64,000 bases of DNA from Bradyrhizobium sp. AZCC 2176 (GTDB lineage Bacteria > Pseudomonadota > Alphaproteobacteria > Rhizobiales > Xanthobacteraceae). Below the pieces are notes generated by a model, which was given only the letters and a program-made list of their open reading frames with translations, was not told the origin of the DNA and did not search any database. Of this stretch, positions 18,850 through 27,959 are shown one piece after another. The first letter of the stretch is position 1. Each line of letters begins with the position of its first letter. The DNA is taken from the NCBI RefSeq assembly GCF_036924645.1, contig NZ_JAZHRX010000001.1, forward strand, positions 1,612,001-1,676,000. Reading direction: 5' to 3'. The translations under genes were made by a program, and so were the position numbers.

Positions 18850-19545
18850 ATGAGCAATGCACCGCTGATGCCCAAGGCGACGGCCGTGTGGCTGGTTGAT
18901 AACACCGCGCTGACCTTCGACCAGGTGGCTGATTTCACCAAAATGCACCCCCTCGAGGTCCGCGCCATCGCCGACGGCGATGCCGCCCAGGGCATCAAGG
19001 GCATGGACCCGATTTCGACCGGCCAATTGACCCGTGACGAGATCGAAAAGGGTGAAAAAGACCCGAATTACCGTCTCAAGCTCGGCGAGAGCAAGGTTGT
19101 GCTGCCGCCGGCCGCCAAGAAGAAGGGCCCGCGCTATACCCCGGTGTCGCGCCGCCACGAGCGGCCGAGCGCGATCCTGTGGCTGGTCCGCAACCACCCG
19201 GAGCTGAAGGACGCGCAGATCATGCGCCTGGTCGGCACCACCAAGACCACCATCGCAAGCGTCCGCGACCGCACCCATTGGAACGCCTCGACGCTGACCC
19301 CGATGGACCCGGTGACGCTCGGCCTGTGCTCGCAGATCGAGCTCGATTTCGAGGTGCAGCGCGCAGCCAAGGAAAAGCCGGTGCCAGCGGCCTACGGCGG
19401 CGCCACCCTGCTGCCGGCCTCCGAAACCACCAAGAAGGAGCCGGAATTCGAGCCGAGCGAGAGGAAGGAAGACGATCTCAATGTCGACGCCGTGTTCGCC
19501 AAACTCAAGACGATCGGCGGCAAGAAGCAGGACGACGAGGAGTAA
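18850..19545 (+). CDS. trcR: Cell-cycle transcriptional regulator TrcR (DUF1013)
   Basis: 231 residues from ATG 18850 with AAGGAG eight bases upstream; longer in-frame starts lack this site. The family hallmarks are MPKATAVWLVDNTALTFDQ, an HTH-like segment with HPLEVRAIADGD, the GMDPISTGQLT block and the RRHERPSAILWLVRNHPEL segment. TrcR of alphaproteobacteria binds RNA polymerase and chromatin and takes part in cell-cycle gene control. A terminator follows. It is divergent from ispH. Confidence 0.88.
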   Translation: MSNAPLMPKATAVWLVDNTALTFDQVADFTKMHPLEVRAIADGDAAQGIKGMDPISTGQLTRDEIEKGEKDPNYRLKLGESKVVLPPAAKKKGPRYTPVSRRHERPSAILWLVRNHPELKDAQIMRLVGTTKTTIASVRDRTHWNASTLTPMDPVTLGLCSQIELDFEVQRAAKEKPVPAAYGGATLLPASETTKKEPEFEPSERKEDDLNVDAVFAKLKTIGGKKQDDEE

Positions 19546-19570
19546 GGTTATCGGCTACGGCTGATGCCGA

Positions 19571-19598
19571 ACGCGGCGGGGCAACCTGCCGCGTTTTT
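19571..19598 (+). terminator. Rho-independent terminator of trcR
   Basis: ACGCGGC at 19571-19577 pairs with GCCGCGT at 19588-19594, followed by five T. It lies 26 bases after the trcR stop. Confidence 0.85.
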
Positions 19599-19635
19599 GT
19601 TTGCGGGGTGAACACGGCGGGCCGGCAAACGCGCC

Positions 19636-19896
19636 TCAACCGTACTTCAGCTTCATGAACAGGATTCCGCCGGCCAGGACGATCGTAACCGCATTCGCGA
19701 CGATCAGCGGCGCATCTCCGGAAAGCAGGCCGTACAACAGCCACAGCAGGATGCCGAGCACCATGACGAGGAACATTCCAAGCGAAATGTCGTCGGTGGA
19801 GCGGGTTCTCCAGACTTTCACGAACTGCGGTGCGTAAGCGAGGGTCGTGCACGTTGCGGCCGCAAACCCCAGCAACTTGATGGCAAGTTGTTCCAT
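19636..19896 (-). CDS. SemiSWEET sugar transporter (MtN3/PQ-loop)
   Basis: 86 residues, the length of a three-helix SemiSWEET. The PQ motif lies in LAYAPQFVKVWRTRSTDDIS, followed by a second helix and the VANAVTIVLAGGILFMKLKY third helix. SemiSWEETs dimerise and move mono- or disaccharides by facilitated diffusion across the inner membrane; one of the best studied comes from Bradyrhizobium. It converges with trcR. Confidence 0.93.
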   Translation of the reverse strand: MEQLAIKLLGFAAATCTTLAYAPQFVKVWRTRSTDDISLGMFLVMVLGILLWLLYGLLSGDAPLIVANAVTIVLAGGILFMKLKYG

Positions 19897-19959
19897 GGCG
19901 GTCTTATAGCATCGATTCGAAGGTGGATTGCGAGGGACAACGGTGTGAGCTGCTACGAC

Positions 19960-20178
19960 TCACGCCTTCTTCAAAAACTCGGTGCGCAGCACCAGGCCCT
20001 TGACCTTGTCGGTGCGGCCTTCGATCTCGTCGGGATCGTCGGTGAGATGGATGTTCTTGATCACGGTGCCGCGCTTGAGCACGGTGGACGAGCCCTTCAG
20101 CTTCAAATCCTTGATCAACGTAACGGTGTCGCCCTCGGCGAGCAGTGCGCCGTTGGAATCCCTGACCTTGATATCCAT
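19960..20178 (-). CDS. PhnA/YjdM-type domain protein, short form
   Basis: 72 residues from ATG 20178. The sequence MDIKVRDSNGALLAEGDTV through RGTVIKNIHLTDDPDEIEGR matches the C-terminal beta domain of PhnA/YjdM. The N-terminal zinc-ribbon present in full-length YjdM is absent, so this is the short form. The old name alkylphosphonate utilisation protein is not supported by function. GAAAG lies upstream of the start. Confidence 0.85.
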   Translation of the reverse strand: MDIKVRDSNGALLAEGDTVTLIKDLKLKGSSTVLKRGTVIKNIHLTDDPDEIEGRTDKVKGLVLRTEFLKKA

Positions 20179-20218
20179 GTGATGCTTTCTTCTGCAATGT
20201 TCGCAAGACGCTCGCTTC

Positions 20219-20385
20219 TTCCTTCTCGCCTTGTGGGAGAAGGTGCTCATCGCGGGAGCGAAGGCGGATGAGTCTCTACCCGCGGAGACAGATCCCTCCC
20301 GTCTCAATCGCGCTTCCGGCGCGATTGATCCACCCCAAGAGCGAGCTTCGCCCGTCTCGCACCCACAAGGGGAGAGGGGACGAGA
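20219..20385. repeat. Extragenic palindromic repeat of the TTCTCCCTTGTGGGAGAA type, long form
   Basis: CCTTCTC inverted as GAGAAGG encloses CTTGTGGG at 20221-20243; a second hairpin CAATCGCG / CGCGATTG is at 20305-20327; the right end (CACAAGGGGAGAGG) mirrors the left. Shorter relatives of the first hairpin are at 35091-35110 and near 36382. It fills the gap between two leftward genes. Confidence 0.65.
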
Positions 20386-20391
20386 CCCTCC

Positions 20392-20598
20392 TTAGCCCAA
20401 TTCGATCTCGTCGTCGATCTCATGCGAGAGGCCAACGCCGCCGATGGTCAGAACCATCTTGGCCTGCAGCTTCTCATGGCCCTTCAGCGTGCCGGCCTCG
20501 ATGGCGTCGCGCACGGCTTTTTCGATCTCGCGCTGCGAGGTGATGCCGACCTTTTTCAGAAACTTGCGCAGGCTGGCGTTGAAGACATCTTCATTCAT
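20392..20598 (-). CDS. Small conserved protein, DUF6494-like
   Basis: 68 residues. It reads MNEDVFNASLRKFLKKVGI, then SQREIEKAVRDAIEAGTLKG, and ends in a beta-like VLTIGGVGLSHEIDDEIELG. This pattern of a short helix-helix-strand protein is common in Rhizobiales, and I link it to DUF6494 from memory. The start has GAGGCC upstream. The function is unknown. Confidence 0.75.
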   Translation of the reverse strand: MNEDVFNASLRKFLKKVGITSQREIEKAVRDAIEAGTLKGHEKLQAKMVLTIGGVGLSHEIDDEIELG

Positions 20599-20611
20599 GA
20601 TGGCCTCCTCG

Positions 20612-20872
20612 TTACGGCCTGGTCGGATTATTCAGCATTTGCTCGGCGAGGTTTCGCTGGGCGCGGTCGGCCCGGGCGTTGGCATTGCCGCGCTGCACGT
20701 CGCGGTTCTTGCGGCAAATGACGTAATCATTCGAGCCCACCGCGACATTGTTGGCGCGGCAGAACGCATCGTCGTCGGCGCTGGTATCGGCCATGGTCGG
20801 CTGGCCGCGTTCGAGGCAACCGGTGAGAAGCGGCGCGATGAGGAGGAATGCGAGTCGCAAGTTACGTCGCAT
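20612..20872 (-). CDS. Small lipoprotein
   Basis: 86 residues from ATG 20872. The N-terminus MRRNLRLAFLLIAPLLTGC is a lipoprotein signal with a lipobox (LLTGC) at residues 16-20. The mature part contains two further Cys (FCRAN, ICRKN) and an Arg/Asn-rich helix. It should be attached to the outer or inner membrane. The family is not recognised. It lies 13 bases upstream of the DUF6494-like gene on the same strand. Confidence 0.72.
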   Translation of the reverse strand: MRRNLRLAFLLIAPLLTGCLERGQPTMADTSADDDAFCRANNVAVGSNDYVICRKNRDVQRGNANARADRAQRNLAEQMLNNPTRP

Positions 20873-21010
20873 GCTCTGTCCCTTCCAGTTTTCGTCATTG
20901 CCGAGAGCCTGTCCCTGACCTGATCGGGGATGACCCGGCAATCCATCGAAAAGATGGCAGCCTGCTTTGACGAGGATGGATGCCCGGGTCAAGGCCGGCA
21001 TGAGGAACAA

Positions 21011-22921
21011 TCATATCCTGCCTTTCAGCGCGTCGCCGATTTCATCGAGCACCTTCGGGTCCTCGATGGTCGCCGGCATGCTCCAGCTCTCGCCGTCGGC
21101 GATCTTCTTGATGGTGCCGCGCAGGATTTTCCCGGAACGCGTCTTCGGCAATCGGCCGACGGTGATCGCGAGCTTGAAAGCCGCGACGGGGCCGAGCTTG
21201 TCGCGCACCAGCGCCACGATCTCCCTTTCGATCTCGGCCGGCTGGCGCGAGACGCCGGCCTTCAGCACCAGGAAGCCGCAGGGCACTTCGCCCTTGATGG
21301 CGTCCTTGATCCCGAGGACGGCGCATTCGGCGACGTCGGGATGCGAGGCCAGAATTTCCTCCATGCCGCCAGTGGAGAGCCGATGACCGGCGACGTTGAT
21401 GATGTCGTCGGTGCGGCCCATCACCCAGACATAGCCGTCGTCATCCTTGTAGCCGGCGTCCGAGGTCTTGTAGTAGCCGGGAAACTCGGTGAGGTAGGCT
21501 TCCTTGAAGCGCGCTTCCTGTTGCCACAGCGTCGGCAGGCAGGCCGGCGGCATCGGCAACTTGATCACGATCGAGCCCATGGTGCCCGCGGGCACCGGCC
21601 TGGATGCCTCGTCGACGACGTCGACCTGATAGCCCGGCATCGGCACCGTCGGCGAACCGTGCTTGACCGGCAGCATGCCCAGCCCCACCGGATTGCCGGC
21701 GATGCACCAGCCGGTTTCGGTCTGCCACCAGTGATCGATTACCGGCACCTTCAACTGCGCTTCCGCCCAGTCCACCGTCGGCGGATCGGCGCGTTCGCCG
21801 GCCAGGAACAGCGTGCGGAATTTCGACAGATCGTATTTCCGGATGAATGCGCCGTCGGGATCTTCCTTGCGGATGGCGCGGAAAGCGGTCGGCGCGGTGA
21901 ACAGGGCGACCGCCTCGTGCTCTGATATCACGCGCCAGAACGCGCCGGCATCCGGCGTGCCGATCGGCTTGCCCTCATACATGATCGAAGTGGCGCCGTG
22001 AATCAGCGGGCCGTAAACGATATAGCTGTGGCCGACCACCCAGCCGATGTCGGAGCCGCACCACCAGACCTCGCCGGGCCTGACGCCGTAGAGGTTGAAC
22101 ATCGACCATTTCAGCGCGACCAGATGCCCGCCATTGTCACGCACCACGCCCTTCGGGATGCCCGTCGTGCCGGATGTGTAGAGAATATAGAGCGGATCGG
22201 TTGCCAGCACCGGCGTGCACGGCGCGGACTTGCCGGCCGCGAGCGCCGCGCTGCGCAACGCGGCCCAGTCGTGATCGCGGCCGGGCGTGAGTTCGCAAGC
22301 CCGCTGCGGCCGTTGCAGGATGATGCAGCCTTCCGGCTTCACACTTGAAAGCTTGATCGCCTCGTCGAGCAGCGGCTTGTATTGCACGATGCGGCCGGGC
22401 TCGATGCCGCAGCTCGCCGAAAAAATCAGCTTCGGCTTGGCGTCCTCGATCCGTGTCGCGAGCTCTTTCGCGGCAAAACCGCCGAACACCACCGAATGCA
22501 CCGCGCCGATCCGCGCGCAGGCCAGCATGGCAAACACCGCTTCAGGCACCAGCGGCATATAGAGGATGACGCGGTCGCCCTTGGCGACGCCGAAATCGGC
22601 CATCACGGCGGCGAGCGTCTGCACCTCCTTGAGCATCTCGGCATAGGTGAATTTCGAGATTGAATCGGTAAGCGGCGAATCGTGGATCAGCGCCACCTGC
22701 TCGGCGCGTCCGCCCGCGACATGGCGGTCGAGCGCGTTGTAGCAGGTGTTGACGACGGCACCGGCAAACCAGCGGCCATACGCGCCCATCGCGGGATCGA
22801 ATATCTTTTTCGCCGGTTCGATCCAGTCGATCTCGCGCGCGGCCTCGGCCCAAAACCCTTCCGGATCGGCCAGCGACCGGGCATGGACCTCGTGATAGCG
22901 GCTTTTGTCTCGGATGTTCAT
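21011..22921 (-). CDS. prpE: Propionyl-CoA/acetyl-CoA synthetase
   Basis: 636 residues. The ATP-binding motif YTSGTTGIPKGVVRD is at about 250-264, WWQTETGW at 400-407, and the acetylation-site lysine in RSGKILRG near the C-terminus. The N-terminal FWAEAAREIDWIEPAKK and WWCGSDIGWVVGHSYIVYGP blocks fit PrpE rather than Acs. It forms propionyl-CoA from propionate, ATP and CoA. The gene is monocistronic here, with a palindromic repeat upstream. Confidence 0.88.
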   Translation of the reverse strand: MNIRDKSRYHEVHARSLADPEGFWAEAAREIDWIEPAKKIFDPAMGAYGRWFAGAVVNTCYNALDRHVAGGRAEQVALIHDSPLTDSISKFTYAEMLKEVQTLAAVMADFGVAKGDRVILYMPLVPEAVFAMLACARIGAVHSVVFGGFAAKELATRIEDAKPKLIFSASCGIEPGRIVQYKPLLDEAIKLSSVKPEGCIILQRPQRACELTPGRDHDWAALRSAALAAGKSAPCTPVLATDPLYILYTSGTTGIPKGVVRDNGGHLVALKWSMFNLYGVRPGEVWWCGSDIGWVVGHSYIVYGPLIHGATSIMYEGKPIGTPDAGAFWRVISEHEAVALFTAPTAFRAIRKEDPDGAFIRKYDLSKFRTLFLAGERADPPTVDWAEAQLKVPVIDHWWQTETGWCIAGNPVGLGMLPVKHGSPTVPMPGYQVDVVDEASRPVPAGTMGSIVIKLPMPPACLPTLWQQEARFKEAYLTEFPGYYKTSDAGYKDDDGYVWVMGRTDDIINVAGHRLSTGGMEEILASHPDVAECAVLGIKDAIKGEVPCGFLVLKAGVSRQPAEIEREIVALVRDKLGPVAAFKLAITVGRLPKTRSGKILRGTIKKIADGESWSMPATIEDPKVLDEIGDALKGRI

Positions 22922-22949
22922 GGCGCACTCCCCGCTAGCCTGCCTGTGT

Positions 22950-23040
22950 CGTCATGCCTGGCTTGTCCCGGGCATCCACGTCCTTGCTTCACCTCGAAAC
23001 TGGCGAGGCGTGGATGGCCGGGACAAGCCTGGCCATGACG
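22950..23040. repeat. Extragenic palindromic repeat (CGTCATGCCTGG / CCATGACG type), long form
   Basis: The left arm CGTCATGCCTGGCTTGTCCC (22950-22969) and following CATCCACG are inverted at the right end as CGTGGATGGCCGGGACAAGC then CATGACG. The short version is at 16117-16147. It separates prpE from the TPR protein gene. Confidence 0.8.
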
Positions 23041-23206
23041 GCTGGGCAAGCATTTATTTCAGGCATTGTCACGGGAAGTTGCGCCAGATCAAGCCGGGAA
23101 TGACTTGACCGTTCGATTAAGCTCTACTGCCGAGCGATGGTATTGAACTTCTCACCGACAGCCATCGCGCCGCGCTGGCGTATCCCCTCATCGGGCCGAA
23201 AACGGC

Positions 23207-23974
23207 CTAGTATCCATCGATTCCGTTAATCTGTTGCAGGCGGTCGCGCATCGCTTTTTTCAGATCGTAGCCGGGCCGGCCGTATTCCGCATTGCGCCGG
23301 GCAAGGTAGTCCTGCTGCTCTCGGCGCAGCTTGCGCGCCTGTTGCGGGGTCCTCTTCTCGGCGGCCGCCCGGACAAACGAGCCTTGGACCTCCCGATCGA
23401 GGTCGGCAAGTTCGGGATCGGCGCAAATCGCCTTCTCCACTTTGCGGCGCGCGGTCGCGCAATTGAAGCTCGGCTTGCCGGCGACCGCCTTCAGCACGCC
23501 CTGCCGCTCCGCCTCCTGCGCTAGCGCCCGGTGGTTGGCTCTGGCGGTGACGTGGTCGGGGTTCAGCTTGATCGCCGCGGCAAAATCCGCCACCGCCTTG
23601 GGCAGGTCGCCCTTCCTGCGCCAGAGTTCGCCGCGCGCGTTATGAACATCGGCGAGCGCCGGATCGAGCCGTAACACGCCGTCGTAGTCGGCGATGGCGC
23701 GGTCGATCATGTCCTTGCGCTCGTAGGCGGTGGCGCGCGCGATCAGCGCCTTGATGCGGTCGGCCTTTTCGGTCTTTGCATTGTCGATCAGCGCGCCGCA
23801 GGTACTCACCGTCCTGTCGTGATCTTGCGCAAGGGCGGCGGCAAGACAGGGCGCAGGATCGACCCGCAAATCCTTTGCTAGCTCGGTCCCGGTCGCCGAC
23901 GCATCATGCGCAAACGCCATCCACAGCAGAGAGGCCGCGACCAGGCTGCGGATATCGGGATTGCCTCGCATCAA
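23207..23974 (-). CDS. Secreted TPR protein with LprI-like C-terminal domain
   Basis: 255 residues with a signal peptide ending near DASATG. Residues about 68-155 form two to three TPR units (ARATAYERKDMIDRAIADYD, ARGELWRRKGDLPKAVADF). The last 90 residues start with PSFNCATARRKVEKAICAD and contain a helical KLRREQQDYLARRN segment, like the DUF1311/LprI lysozyme-inhibitor-type domain with its conserved Cys pair. This implies a periplasmic envelope protein. The fusion makes binding of a periplasmic partner likely. Confidence 0.82.
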   Translation of the reverse strand: MMRGNPDIRSLVAASLLWMAFAHDASATGTELAKDLRVDPAPCLAAALAQDHDRTVSTCGALIDNAKTEKADRIKALIARATAYERKDMIDRAIADYDGVLRLDPALADVHNARGELWRRKGDLPKAVADFAAAIKLNPDHVTARANHRALAQEAERQGVLKAVAGKPSFNCATARRKVEKAICADPELADLDREVQGSFVRAAAEKRTPQQARKLRREQQDYLARRNAEYGRPGYDLKKAMRDRLQQINGIDGY

Positions 23975-24184
23975 TTGATCCGGAAAAGCGCTATCGATTG
24001 CTACGCGATCCTAGCAAGCGACCTGCGTTTTCGACAAGCCGCCTGCAAATTTCCTGTTCGCACGAGAACGGATTTTGGCCGAAACGTGACCTGCGGGAAA
24101 CGTAATCCTCTTCACAGACGGAAGAATACGATCCGTGAGAAAATCTGCTGTGAACCTTTTGCAGTTCTCGCGGACTCAACAACC

Positions 24185-24955
24185 ATGACCACATTAACCG
24201 ACTTCAATCCGCCGCGCGCCATCGCGCAATCCCAAACCGGCTACTTTTACTTCTACATGGCGCTGGCCTGCACGGCCGTTGCCTTTCTCGGCTTCGCGCC
24301 GACCTACTGGCTGCCGCTGGCGAAGCGGTCGTTTTCGGCTTCGCCGGTCGTGCATTTTCACGGGCTGCTGTTTTTCGCCTGGTTGCTCTATTTCGCATTC
24401 CAGAGCTGGCTGGCCGCGTCAGGCAAGGTCGCCCGGCACCGCACCATCGGCATGATCGGCGTCTCGCTGGCTACCGCGATGACGATCTTCGGCTTCCTGG
24501 TCGCGGTCAACGCGATGAAGCGCTCGGCGGCGGCGGGACTGACCGACGACGGAATCGCGTTTGCGATTGTTCCGCTCAGCGGAATTCTGTTCTTTGCCGT
24601 GGTTTTTGCGCTCGCCATTGCGGCCATCCGCAAGCCTGAAACGCACAAGCGGCTGATGCTGCTGGCCAGCATCTCGCTGTTGGACGCCGCGGTCGCGCGC
24701 TGGTTTCTCACCTTCCTGGCGCCTCCCGGACCGCTTGGTCCGCCCCCGGTGCCGGTGACCATCCCGCCCGCCTTTGTCGCCTATCTCCTGCTGGTCGCCG
24801 CCATGGTTTTCGACTGGCGCACACGCGGCCGGCCGCATCCGGTCTATGTCTACGGCGGCATTGCGCTGATCGCGGTCAAGCTCCTGAACTGGCCGATCAG
24901 TGCCACGCCGCTCTGGCATTCCTTCGCGGGCGGCATATTGGCGATGGCGCAGTAG
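24185..24955 (+). CDS. Hypothetical integral membrane protein
   Basis: 256 residues from ATG 24185 (MTTLTDFNPPRAIAQSQTG); the frame upstream to 23906 looks non-coding. Seven hydrophobic segments are visible, starting with FYMALACTAVAFLGFAPTYW. Conserved-looking His residues lie in membrane-proximal positions (VVHFHGLLFFAW and KVARHRTIGMIG), which could bind metal or haem. The family is not recognised. The next gene starts 62 bases later in the same direction. Confidence 0.75.
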   Translation: MTTLTDFNPPRAIAQSQTGYFYFYMALACTAVAFLGFAPTYWLPLAKRSFSASPVVHFHGLLFFAWLLYFAFQSWLAASGKVARHRTIGMIGVSLATAMTIFGFLVAVNAMKRSAAAGLTDDGIAFAIVPLSGILFFAVVFALAIAAIRKPETHKRLMLLASISLLDAAVARWFLTFLAPPGPLGPPPVPVTIPPAFVAYLLLVAAMVFDWRTRGRPHPVYVYGGIALIAVKLLNWPISATPLWHSFAGGILAMAQ

Positions 24956-25017
24956 ACTTGCCGGTTTTGGTGCTAGATTGATGGCGACATCGATCTCGGC
25001 TGGCAGGAAGCCCGGAT

Positions 25018-26562
25018 TTGCTGACATTCGAATGGATCATCGGGCTGCTGCTTGGCGCGGTGCTGCTGTCCGCGCTGGCGCGGCGGCTCAAGGTGCCGTA
25101 TCCGACATTTCTTGCGATCGGCGGCATGTTACTGGCGTTCGTGCCGTCGGGTCCATCGTGGACGCTGCAGCCTGATCTGGCACTGGCGCTGTTCGTGGCG
25201 CCGATATTGCTGGATGCGGCTTTCGATACCTCGCTGCGCGACCTCCGGAACAACTGGCTGCCGGTCTCGACGCTGGTGCTGGTCGCGGTTGGGGTCACGA
25301 CTGCCGCCGTCGCGGCGGTCGCGCACTGGCTTCGCCCGGACATGCCATGGGCGGTCGCGATCGCGCTCGGCGCCATCGTGGCACCGCCCGACGCCGCGGC
25401 GGCCACCGCGATCCTGCGTCAGGTCAACCTGCCCTACCGTATCCAGAAGATCCTCGAGGGCGAAAGCCTGCTCAACGATGCCAGCGCACTCCTGATCTAC
25501 CGCGTCGCGGTCGGCCTGGTTGCCGCCGAGCACATGAAGGTGCGCGAGTTCGTGCCGTCCGTTGCGCTGGCGCTGTTCGGAAGCCTCATTGCCGGCTTCC
25601 TGTTCGCGCGGGTCTGGACGCAGATCACGCGCCGCATCACCGAGGCGCCGAGCGCAATCATCACGCAGTTCGCCGGCACGTTCATGGTGTGGATCGTCGC
25701 CGAGCATATCGGGCTGTCCGGCATTCTCACCATCGTCGCCTATGCGATCACGATCGCCCGCACCGCGCCCGAGCGTACCCCGGCGCGGCTGCGCGTGGCC
25801 TCCTATGCGGTGTGGGAAACCGTCGTGTTCGTGCTCAACGTGCTGGCGTTCATTCTGATCGGCATGCAGCTCAATCCGATCTGGTCCGGGCTCAACGACG
25901 AAGTGCGGTTCAGGTATTGCAGCTTTGCCGCCGCGATCCTCGCCGTCGTGATCCTCGCCCGCATCGCCTGGGTGATGCCCTATGGCGCCTTCCTGCGCGC
26001 CTTGAACGCCTACGGCCTGCTTCCGCCGCATGTATCTTCCGCCGTACCGACGGTAGAACGCGGCATCATCGTGTCGTGGTGCGGGATGCGCGGCATCGTC
26101 ACACTGGCGGCCGCGTTCGCGTTGCCCGAGAGCTTCCCGTATCGCGATCTCATCCTGCTGACGGCCTTTGCCGTGGTGCTGGGGTCGCTCTTGATCCAGG
26201 GCCTGACGCTGCGGCCGGTGATCCTCGCGCTGAAATTCGAGGAGGACGATCCGGTCGCGCGCGAGGCCGCTCATGCCCGCTGCATCGCCTATCGCGCCGC
26301 ACTCAAGGCGATCGACTCCGATCCATCCGAGGAGGCCGAGATCCTGCGGCTCGAATACCGCGCCGTGCTACTGCGTGCCGAGAGCGAACCCGACGTCGGC
26401 ATCGCGACCAGCGAACTGCCGGCCGATCCGCTGCGCCGCCGCGCCATCGGCGCGGCGCGAGAGGCGCTGTTGAGGATGCGTCATTTCGACGAGATCGGCG
26501 ACGACGCCTTCCACCAGGTGGAAGAAGAGCTCGACCGCGCCGAACTGAGTGCACAGGCATAA
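25018..26562 (+). CDS. Na+/H+ antiporter, CPA1 family
   Basis: 514 residues from a TTG at 25018 with AGGAAG seven bases upstream. The first 390 residues hold about 12 membrane helices with CPA1 motifs: FVAPILLDAAFDTSLRDLR, the GAIVAPPDAAAATAIL segment with the ion-binding Asp, and EGESLLNDASALLIYR. The C-terminal 120 residues are cytoplasmic and helical. The protein exchanges Na+ or K+ for H+ across the inner membrane. It converges with the SDR gene. Confidence 0.88.
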   Translation: MLTFEWIIGLLLGAVLLSALARRLKVPYPTFLAIGGMLLAFVPSGPSWTLQPDLALALFVAPILLDAAFDTSLRDLRNNWLPVSTLVLVAVGVTTAAVAAVAHWLRPDMPWAVAIALGAIVAPPDAAAATAILRQVNLPYRIQKILEGESLLNDASALLIYRVAVGLVAAEHMKVREFVPSVALALFGSLIAGFLFARVWTQITRRITEAPSAIITQFAGTFMVWIVAEHIGLSGILTIVAYAITIARTAPERTPARLRVASYAVWETVVFVLNVLAFILIGMQLNPIWSGLNDEVRFRYCSFAAAILAVVILARIAWVMPYGAFLRALNAYGLLPPHVSSAVPTVERGIIVSWCGMRGIVTLAAAFALPESFPYRDLILLTAFAVVLGSLLIQGLTLRPVILALKFEEDDPVAREAAHARCIAYRAALKAIDSDPSEEAEILRLEYRAVLLRAESEPDVGIATSELPADPLRRRAIGAAREALLRMRHFDEIGDDAFHQVEEELDRAELSAQA

Positions 26563-26577
26563 CGGGGCAATCGCGCG

Positions 26578-27384
26578 TCAAGCGCCCGACTTGCTCGTGA
26601 TACCGCCATCGACCACGAGCTCGATGCCGGTGACATATTTCGATTCATCGGACGCCAGAAACAGCGCCGCATTGGCGACGTCCCAGGCATCGCCCATGTG
26701 CCCCATCGGCACCTGCGCGTCGCGCGCGCGCCACATCGCCTCGATGTCGCCCGCCGAATAGCTGGCTGCGAGCCCGGCGGAGTGCTCGACCATCGGCGTC
26801 TTCATCAGGCCCGGCAGAATGCAGTTGACCCGGACATGGTCGCGCGCGAATTGCACGGCGGTCGTCTTCGTCATCTGGTTCATCGCCGCCTTCGAGGCGC
26901 CATAGGTCACATAGGAAATGCCAAGGTGACGGATCGAGGCGATCGATGAGATGTTGATGATCGAGCCGCCGCCCTGCTTCTGCATCACGGGAATGACGTG
27001 CTTCATCGCAAAATAGGCGCTCTTGAGATTGACCGCGAAGACGTGATCCCAGCTCGCCTCGTTGACCTCGACGACATTTCCCATCTCGGCAATGCCGACA
27101 TTGTTGTCGAGCACGTCGATACGGCCATAGGCCTTGAGGCACGCCGCCACCATCGCCTCCACCTCGGCTTCGCGCGAGACGTCGGCGGTAAAGGCGGCCG
27201 CCTTGCCGCCCTCGCCGCTGATGATCTCCACGGTTTCCTTTGCTGCCGCCGCGTTGCGGTCGACGCAAAATACCTGCGCGCCCTCGCGCGCGAAGGTGAC
27301 GGCGGCCGCTTTGCCGTTGCCCCAGCCGGGGCCGATCGATCCCGCACCCACCACCATCGCCGTCTTGCCCTTGAGCCGTTCCAT
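26578..27384 (-). CDS. SDR family NAD(P)-dependent oxidoreductase
   Basis: 268 residues from ATG 27384, which has AAAGGGAGAAGAAG upstream. The glycine motif is altered to GAGSIGPGWGNGKA, a known SDR variant. NNVG replaces NNAG, and the ISSIAS and YGASK catalytic motifs are intact. The C-terminus YVTGIELVVDGG is standard. The substrate is unknown. A palindromic repeat sits 30 bases upstream of the start. Confidence 0.87.
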   Translation of the reverse strand: MERLKGKTAMVVGAGSIGPGWGNGKAAAVTFAREGAQVFCVDRNAAAAKETVEIISGEGGKAAAFTADVSREAEVEAMVAACLKAYGRIDVLDNNVGIAEMGNVVEVNEASWDHVFAVNLKSAYFAMKHVIPVMQKQGGGSIINISSIASIRHLGISYVTYGASKAAMNQMTKTTAVQFARDHVRVNCILPGLMKTPMVEHSAGLAASYSAGDIEAMWRARDAQVPMGHMGDAWDVANAALFLASDESKYVTGIELVVDGGITSKSGA

Positions 27385-27416
27385 CGACTTCTTCTCCCTT
27401 TCAAACTGTTTTCGTG

Positions 27417-27494
27417 TAGCCCGGGTGAAGCGAAGCGAAACCCGGGAGTCTCGTTCGGCTTTTCCTTGGATTGCGCTTCGCTCCACCCAGGCTT
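27417..27494. repeat. Extragenic palindromic repeat (GTAGCCCGGGTGAAGCG type)
   Basis: GTAGCCCGGGTGAAGCGAAG at the left is answered at the right by GCGCTTCGCTCCACCCAGGC. The same family is present at 42061, 45094, 45505 and 46527 with diverged copies. It lies between the SDR gene and the IS110 element. Confidence 0.75.
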
Positions 27495-27564
27495 GTATGG
27501 GGTAGTAGTTGTCAAGGGGATTGATCGATCAGGGCATGGCTTTGCCTTTGGCATGTTCGGTGGA

Positions 27565-27704
27565 GGGCGATGCGCCCTTTGATCCCGATGGATAGCCGCT
27601 GCGCCGGACGCAGCCACCGTCAAGGTTGGCCGCAGGCCACCGCCGGAGGCGGCGCGGAGCGGCCTTGACGGTGGCGAGGCCGGAGCAAAGCTTTCGGATC
27701 GGGA
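27565..27704. other. Strongly structured non-coding module, candidate RNA
   Basis: Within 140 bases there are nested and adjacent perfect stems: GGGCG/CGCCC (27565-27577), TCCCGAT/ATCGGGA (27583-27589 with 27698-27704), CTGCG/CGCAG (27599-27613), a 13-bp stem GCCACCGTCAAGG with its complement (27613-27625, 27663-27675), and inside its loop GGCC/GGCC and CCGCC/GGCGG. No ORF of convincing coding quality covers it. It lies on the 3' side of the IS110 transposase and may be part of the guide RNA region or a separate extragenic repeat. Confidence 0.5.
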
Positions 27705-27959
27705 CGTTTCGAGGCGCGCGATTGACGGCTTGACGTGATGTCCGGGACTGGGCCGTGACGTCGTTATGCGGCCAACACCGCATCAACTTGTATCCGGTCG
27801 GGTGTGGTGGCCCGAACCCTGATCTTTCATGCACGGGTGAAGGTAAGGCCCAGAAGAGACGGGACCCATCTACGAAAGCGGAATCCGAAGACCCAAGCCC
27901 GGGTTCGGTCACACGTCTGTCCTGGGTCACGTCGGTCGTCATTGGCGCACCGGCGTTGC

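Noticed and set aside
27496..27503. TATGGGGT inverted at 29174-29181 as definite IS ends
   Set aside because: An 8-base match over 1.7 kb is weak; used only as tentative borders.
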